Assembly (NCBI GenBank): GCA_015847255.1
Contig: JADLZK010009275.1
Location: 62,001-126,000 of the forward strand
DNA length: 64,000 nucleotides
Source of the DNA: Hyparrhenia diplandra
Lineage: Eukaryota; Streptophyta; Magnoliopsida; Poales; Poaceae
Direction: 5' to 3'
Each line of letters starts with the position of its first letter. Within the stretch, counting starts at the first letter, position 1. Shown piece by piece: positions 58,761 through 64,000 of this stretch. The translations under genes were made by a program, and so were the position numbers. The notes beneath the pieces are model-generated. The model was given only the letters and a program-made list of their open reading frames with translations, was not told the DNA's origin and did not search any database.

Positions 58761-60150
58761 CGCACATGATCGCTGTTGGGACACCACCACCGTGGGCCTC
58801 TTTTTGCTCTACTAACCCCTCCTTTGGACAGTCTGGTTGGAGAATTTATAACATGTTTAGGTCATTTGTTGTGAGAGAAAACATTGAATTACCTACCATT
58901 GCTCTACTAAACTCGAGCGAACCATTGCCGGTAAGCTCGAGCCAACAACGGTGCTAGTCTTATCTAGTGGAGAAGACATGGTTTTGTTTCCTGGCCAAGC
59001 ATACACTCTACTAGAGGTAGACAAGAAAACAGTTATGCTTTCGCAGCTCGTGCCGTGGTCAGTTAGGCACCTGAAGCGTGTAATGTAACAAACGGGTTTA
59101 CTGCCCCTGTAGTGAGATTATCCTGGGCCAGTCAGGGACCCGACCATTGGGGGTCGGTCCATGCAATTGCAACAACACCAGACAGGAAAGGCCAAAGACT
59201 CACCGCGGCACGTGAAACCATGATGCCGTCGAGCGCTGCCTGGCCTGCTGGCTGGGGTGGGGTTTGCTCCTGTCTGGACTTGGGGGCCCTGCTGCAGCCA
59301 TGTGCTGTCCTCTTCTACAGTAGGCGCCTTGCGTGTTCCCATTGCCGCCTTTTGGCAGTCGTTTTCTCGGACGGACCCACCTGGTGCCATCTGTCTGGTG
59401 TTGTTACCGGCTTGTGCATTACAGATTACCACCTCAAGCACACATGTAGCAACACCAAGGCTCTGCAGAAATAGTCAAAGCGATATAACCTTCTTTTTAG
59501 AATTCGTCTTACGTCTGACAGTGAAGCCGGTATAAACTGGGCAACAGCTGTCACCAAATGTTGGTGGACAGTTTTCTTGACAAAAAAATTTAACGCTGTT
59601 GATGACGACCGACAAGGGTAAAAAGAAGCATATATATATATATATATCCTCTCATTTCCTCTACTAATGACTAATGATGGGCCCAGTCATCAGGGAGTTA
59701 ATTAACCCTGTCTATTCTCTTCTCCATCTCCATTATGTGAGACAGCAACGGGCAGATTGACAGCATGGTGAAGAGGACGGCTTGTGCGTGACAATGACCC
59801 GGATATGCTGTACCAGTACCTATTGTTCAAGCGTCCTGTCGTCTTCTCTCATAACCCCAACATTTACGTCAATCCCTCTCGTTTCAAGGATTCATCAACA
59901 GTTTACGTGGCAGCGAGACGTCGACTTAGTGTATGAGAAAGATAAATGGTAAACCAATTCATCAGGATTTATAAGCAAGACATAGAGGGATATATGAGCA
60001 AGATATAAAGGACAACATATAACCACAAAGCTAAGTGACATTTTTTACATGACAAATAAAAACACTAGCCACTTAGTGTAGTTGTGGGCATCAAGCCCTA
60101 GTACGCACGCCAAGAAACGTACATTGCAAAGAACCAAATCAAGCATGAGC
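58761..60150. other. intergenic region
   Basis: A short (AT)n tract lies at about 59629-59646. The GC-rich 59110-59480 block has open frames without recognised domains. Nothing else is supported. Confidence 0.4.
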
Positions 60151-60159
60151 ATAATATAT

Positions 60160-60780
60160 GGCTCAATGGGGTTTCATGGAGTTTTTTCAATGGGGTTAAA
60201 ATGGAGGTTTTTAAACTGGGGAGGAGAGACGGGAAAATTTTTTATCTTGGTAAATAGGGTCAAGCGTTGTTTCCAACGCCCTGAAACGGTATGAAAACCT
60301 CCGTTCCTTTCATCCGCATAAAAACTCCATGGAAAAGAGGGAGGAGAGACCTACGGGGAAAATTTTTATCTTGGTGAAAGTTTCACGGTTTTGGAAATCG
60401 AGATAAAACCCTCCGGTATGAAAACCTCCGTTCCTTTCAAATGCATCCGAAAGAAAATTAAATTTAATAGGTTACTGTAGCCTCCCTTGCATGGTCTGGC
60501 CGTCTCCATGCAGGGAAAGAGATGGGGGAAGGAGAGGTTGATATGGGACCTACAAGTCTGGACAAGATTTTGGTTAAAAAAGGGAATATAGTCTATGAAT
60601 AGATTTGTCTTGAAAAAACTTTGATAAAAGTATACATATTACATAAAAACTACGCAAAGTTATGAAGATGTCGCTGTCTAAACGACTTCTAATACCAGCT
60701 TTTAAATTATTATTATATAGACTTCATATCAAAGTTTCACGGTTTTGGAAATCGGGAGATAAAACCCTCCATTAAGAACA
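60160..60780. mobile_element. MITE-like repeat, family shared with 49270-49560
   Basis: It contains internal repeats: GAAAACCTCCGTTCCTTTCA occurs twice (about 60293 and 60419), and GGAAATCG..GATAAAACCCTCC also occurs twice (about 60395 and 60748). The segment therefore appears to hold two nested or adjacent copies. It is opposite in orientation to the copy near 49400. Confidence 0.6.
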
Positions 60781-61784
60781 TTCTGGCCTAACAAGCATAC
60801 CAAACAATTAATTTTACTAAACACACAAATCAACACTAAACACCTTTCAAATGCATGGTGGAAAGAAATTAAATTCTAATAGGTTACTGTAGCCATCATC
60901 ACATAACACTACACAATATTAAAGTAGGAGATGAACTTCTAAAAACATTAATGTAAATTAGTTATGAAGATAAGATAATCATCTCTCTCCGGCGATGCAT
61001 GCATGTCATGCAGGCGATGGGAGGCGAGAGGTCAAAAAATATGCAGTAAAAAAGAAAGATGGGGAATGTAGCATGTGCTCGCCTGAATGTTTTTATAGGA
61101 AATGTGTAAGATATAATAAATAAATAAATAAATTATTATTATATAGACAGTTATGTAAGAGAGAGAGACATGGATGGAGATGAGACTAGCGTGGCATCCC
61201 ATCCAAGTTGGGGGCGCAAATCCGCCTTGGACTAATAATGTTGCACTAAAATCGTAGTCGATGTCACATATGGATTCTGTTTTAACATTCTGCTTATGCA
61301 TGTGTATACAGACTGTTATCGACATTCTATACTTCACATGTAGCTAATTAAGGAGGTAAAAATTTCAATGACAATAGTTCCACATCCAAATTTCTTAGGA
61401 GTCAAAGGGAATTGTCAAAACAATTATTTTCGTCACCACTAGATGGTCAAGAATATGCAGATTTGCAACAGGCTCTATATTCTTCCTTTTCTTCATAATA
61501 TTGATCCAGAAACAATGCACAGCATTCAAGGAAGCAATTAATTGAATAAAAGGGTAGACGAACACATGAAAACCAATGATTTACAGTTAGGACAATGTGC
61601 TACAGAACTGTATCAAAATGAGACTGTTGGATTCCTATCAATGGAGTATGGACAAGCGTGTTAGCCTTATCGTCCAGTTGCTGAACAAACACGAACCCCT
61701 AGCCAAACAAGAAAACCCTCAAGCTTGGGTTTGTCTGCAATTGCAATTACAGAAACGCATGCACAGCAGATGAACAAAATTACA
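60781..61784. other. intergenic AT-rich DNA and VPS33 3' flank
   Basis: AT-rich with no recognised gene. It carries the likely minus-strand 3' UTR of VPS33 near 61600-61784. Confidence 0.4.
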
Positions 61785-63546
61785 TCATCCCTCTTTGCTA
61801 TTTCCTATAATTGGTCTGAGTATTGTGTTTCCATTAACGACCTTTGTTGTTAAAACGAGGAAGTCGTAGCCCATTCCTTCCTGCAATACACAAAGCAAAA
61901 GAGGCATGAAGTGAAGAAAACAAAGAACTAAAGTGTTGTCCAACTTTCTCATGCGTGTTCGAGAAAAAAAAATGTGACCCAACTAAAGAGAGAGAAAAAA
62001 CTTCGTAGTCAAAATTCAGGTCTTATATGCAGTAAAAAAGTTCAGAGACTTTGTTCAGGTAAAACAGTAGTATAGTGGCCCATAAAATCAACTTCCATAA
62101 CAAAGCGGGCAAAAAATCACGAAAATTTTCTGTATGCAAGAACCCTCTTGTTTATTTATCAATGATGAAAATTTGTGCACTGTGGGAATCTCCCCAGTCT
62201 TTTGCCATAAAAAAATCACAAAAAGAAATTACTCTGTGCTAACCAACATAAACTGGTTGCACCAGATTATTCTTATTGATTTAGTAGTTGAAAACAAAAT
62301 CCAGAAAAATATATTCCTCTGTACCATGGATACTGAAGTGAATTTTTGTATCTAAGAAAATACCTTGGAATCAATTTGCTCTAAATATCTGAAACTGAGA
62401 AACAAATAGCAAAAGGCGTACCTGTGCACTAAGGAATCGAAGGGCAGCAATCTCAGCAAATGTGACACCACCAATAAAAACAACCAAAACCAGAGAGCGA
62501 TGACCAACCCTAGAATAAACAGAAATTTTAGAAAGCAGATTTACTGTGAGAACCAATGCTAGGGGAATGACCCACCATGTTTTTCATATAAAGACTATAG
62601 TTTTAGCACTCTTGTATATCAAAATATGGTTTTGATTGAAGCATGAGATCTACTGTCCAGAAATTATCTGTGCATTTTGGTACCACATATTTCAGGGAAA
62701 AATGGTTGAGTAACACCAAAAACTTGACCATCTATGTCTGATGTCAACATGACCAAGTACTTCTGTTGTAATCATTACTAACCAAAAAGTTCAGATAATG
62801 AAATAGCTGCAGAATTTGGTGTACATCTATTTTAGATGGCCTCCATCCCAATCGTGCGACCGTGCTGGAAAACAGTGGCATCTAGGCAAGGGCAAGGATA
62901 GCTGAAGTACTAGGAGTTATGATATATGGTTTTTGCTTTCCTATTATGGAATGACTTGGTCCTAGAGAACTAATCTCCAAGCTAATGAAACAATTACAAT
63001 CTAATCTTAATCTTAAACAATAACACAATCCAAAGACCCCAGGAGTTATGATATATGGTTTTTGCTTTCCTATTATGGAATGACTTGGTCCTAGAGAACT
63101 AATCTCCAAGCTTAACGAAACAATTACAATCTAATCTTAAACAATAACACAATCCAAAGGCCCTAGGAAGGCATGGTGCTGCTCCTCCCCTCAGATACCA
63201 AGTGTGCTGTGCACGACATCTTTAGACCCCAATTTCCTTGAATTTGTATACAGAGTCATCATGGTGTCCATATCCATCCCTTCTCTCTCCACTTCAATCA
63301 TTTCTGTCATGTTTGAATTGTTGTACAGGGGTGAATTTACCTGTCAATACTCTGTTGAGTCCCTAAGCCTGGATGTACCTCTGGTGATGAATTAATTGTC
63401 AAACCACCCTACATGAGTGAGAAAAGCTTTAAGGAAAAGATTTTTTTGGCTTCCCTTTATGTGAAGTCAATTCATGAGTTCCACTCACTCTTTTCAAATC
63501 CAGATGTGGGCCTGGCAATAGTTTCAACAGTTCTTCAATAGACCGC
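61785..63546 (-). CDS. VPS33: VPS33-like protein (Sec1/Munc18 family), last four exons
   Basis: Minus-strand exons: 63489-63546, 63341-63408, 62422-62509, 61785-61880 (stop TGA 61785-61787). VPS33 is the SM-protein subunit of the HOPS/CORVET tethering complexes, which guide SNARE assembly for fusion at the vacuole and late endosome. The encoded C-terminus reads RSIEELLKLLPGPHLDLKR, then GGLTINSSPEVHPGLGTQQ, then VGHRSLVLVVFIGGVTFAEI and EGMGYDFLVLTTKVV, ending NSKEG. The segment LVLVVFIGGVTFAEIAALR is a hallmark of the SM-family C-terminal domain. Exon lengths (58, 68, 88, 96) join in one frame, and all introns are GT..AG. Upstream exons lie beyond position 64000, so this is a partial gene. 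Confidence 0.88.
62912..63165. repeat. tandem duplication (129-base period) in a VPS33 intron
   Basis: AGGAGTTATGATATATGGTT begins at 62912 and 63041. Each copy continues through TTCCTATTATGGAATGACTT, AACTAATCTCCAAGCT and AACACAATCCAAAG. The copies are nearly identical except for a 7-base TCTTAAT difference. The duplication lies between coding exons and leaves splice sites untouched. Confidence 0.92.
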
Positions 63547-64000
63547 CTGCAAAGTGAGAAATAAATTTCAGTGTGAGAAAGTATATGTCACAAATGTTCT
63601 ATCCATCAATTAAGGTTATTAAGGTCATGCATGCTTATCATTTGTACAACATAACAGCTGAATCTTTCCCACACGAAAAGGTTGGGTGAAGCATTTATTG
63701 CTGAATAAACAACACTTTCTTTTATCTGATATATTGGTAAAAACTAGGATTTATTTAGAACTCAGACAGCAGAAATGTAGATAAACGAAAATTGGGCGAC
63801 GCTCCTATTATACTGGATACTCAATCTAGTAGAAGAGACTTTTTTGTAATTTATATCAACAAAATAGCTCATAAGTTTCCATAACTGAAGTCTGCACGAT
63901 TTATAAATATAAAAAAGAATTGGAAGGCCACATTCCTTAAGGAATAAATGGGACTAATTTCTTTCTTTATGCATGTATGTTTTACCCAAGAAAGGAAATG
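63547..64000. other. VPS33 intron sequence to window end
   Basis: AT-rich, with no exon recognised. The first exon upstream must end with two bases of a split codon. Confidence 0.45.

Overview
This window is nuclear DNA of a grass (Poaceae). The evidence is plant-type spliced genes (GT..AG introns, GC-rich first exons in AT-rich surroundings), several Stowaway-type MITEs with CTCCCTCC ends and TA duplications, and LTR retrotransposons of typical grass type. No genome-specific marker was seen, so the species is not called.

Layout: (1) 1-4303, the 5' LTR and gag / protease region of a Ty1/copia element on the minus strand, cut by the window edge. (2) 4700-9207, a plus-strand gene with a PHAX-type snRNA/RNA-export domain; its last intron holds a probable MULE / Pack-MULE. 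(3) 9208-19285, a 10 kb gene-poor region with repeats, a degraded beta-tubulin fragment and one unexplained exon-like ORF. (4) 19286-21343, an intact seven-exon gene for a small plant membrane protein. (5) 22460-34362, a ten-exon PPR gene resembling Arabidopsis At1g10910 (EMB3103); one intron carries a complete 5.1 kb Ty3/gypsy element (26282-31397) flanked by GTTAT. (6) 34363-43993, repeats and MITEs, including a 730 bp tandem duplication. (7) 43994-48189, a nine-exon vacuolar-processing enzyme (legumain) gene. (8) 48190-57766, mostly TE debris and promoter-like sequence. (9) 57767-57956, an arabinogalactan-peptide gene. (10) 57957-61784, intergenic with MITE-like repeats. (11) 61785-63546, the last four exons of a minus-strand VPS33 gene that continues past the window.

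The genes do not form a functional cluster; this is an ordinary euchromatic stretch of housekeeping genes separated by TEs. Two patterns stand out. First, four of the six genes carry single-base length errors (eight in total, nearly all at short homopolymers), and each one exactly explains the broken reading frame of an otherwise conserved exon. Second, the Ty3/gypsy element is poor in CTG/CAG compared with its own right LTR, and conserved reverse-transcriptase codons are broken at places where CTG is expected. Together these suggest a weakly polished long-read assembly with methylation-related miscalls rather than mass pseudogenisation. No clearly new biological system was found; the best biological leads are the Pack-MULE in the PHAX intron and the captured fragments in the 10-19 kb region.
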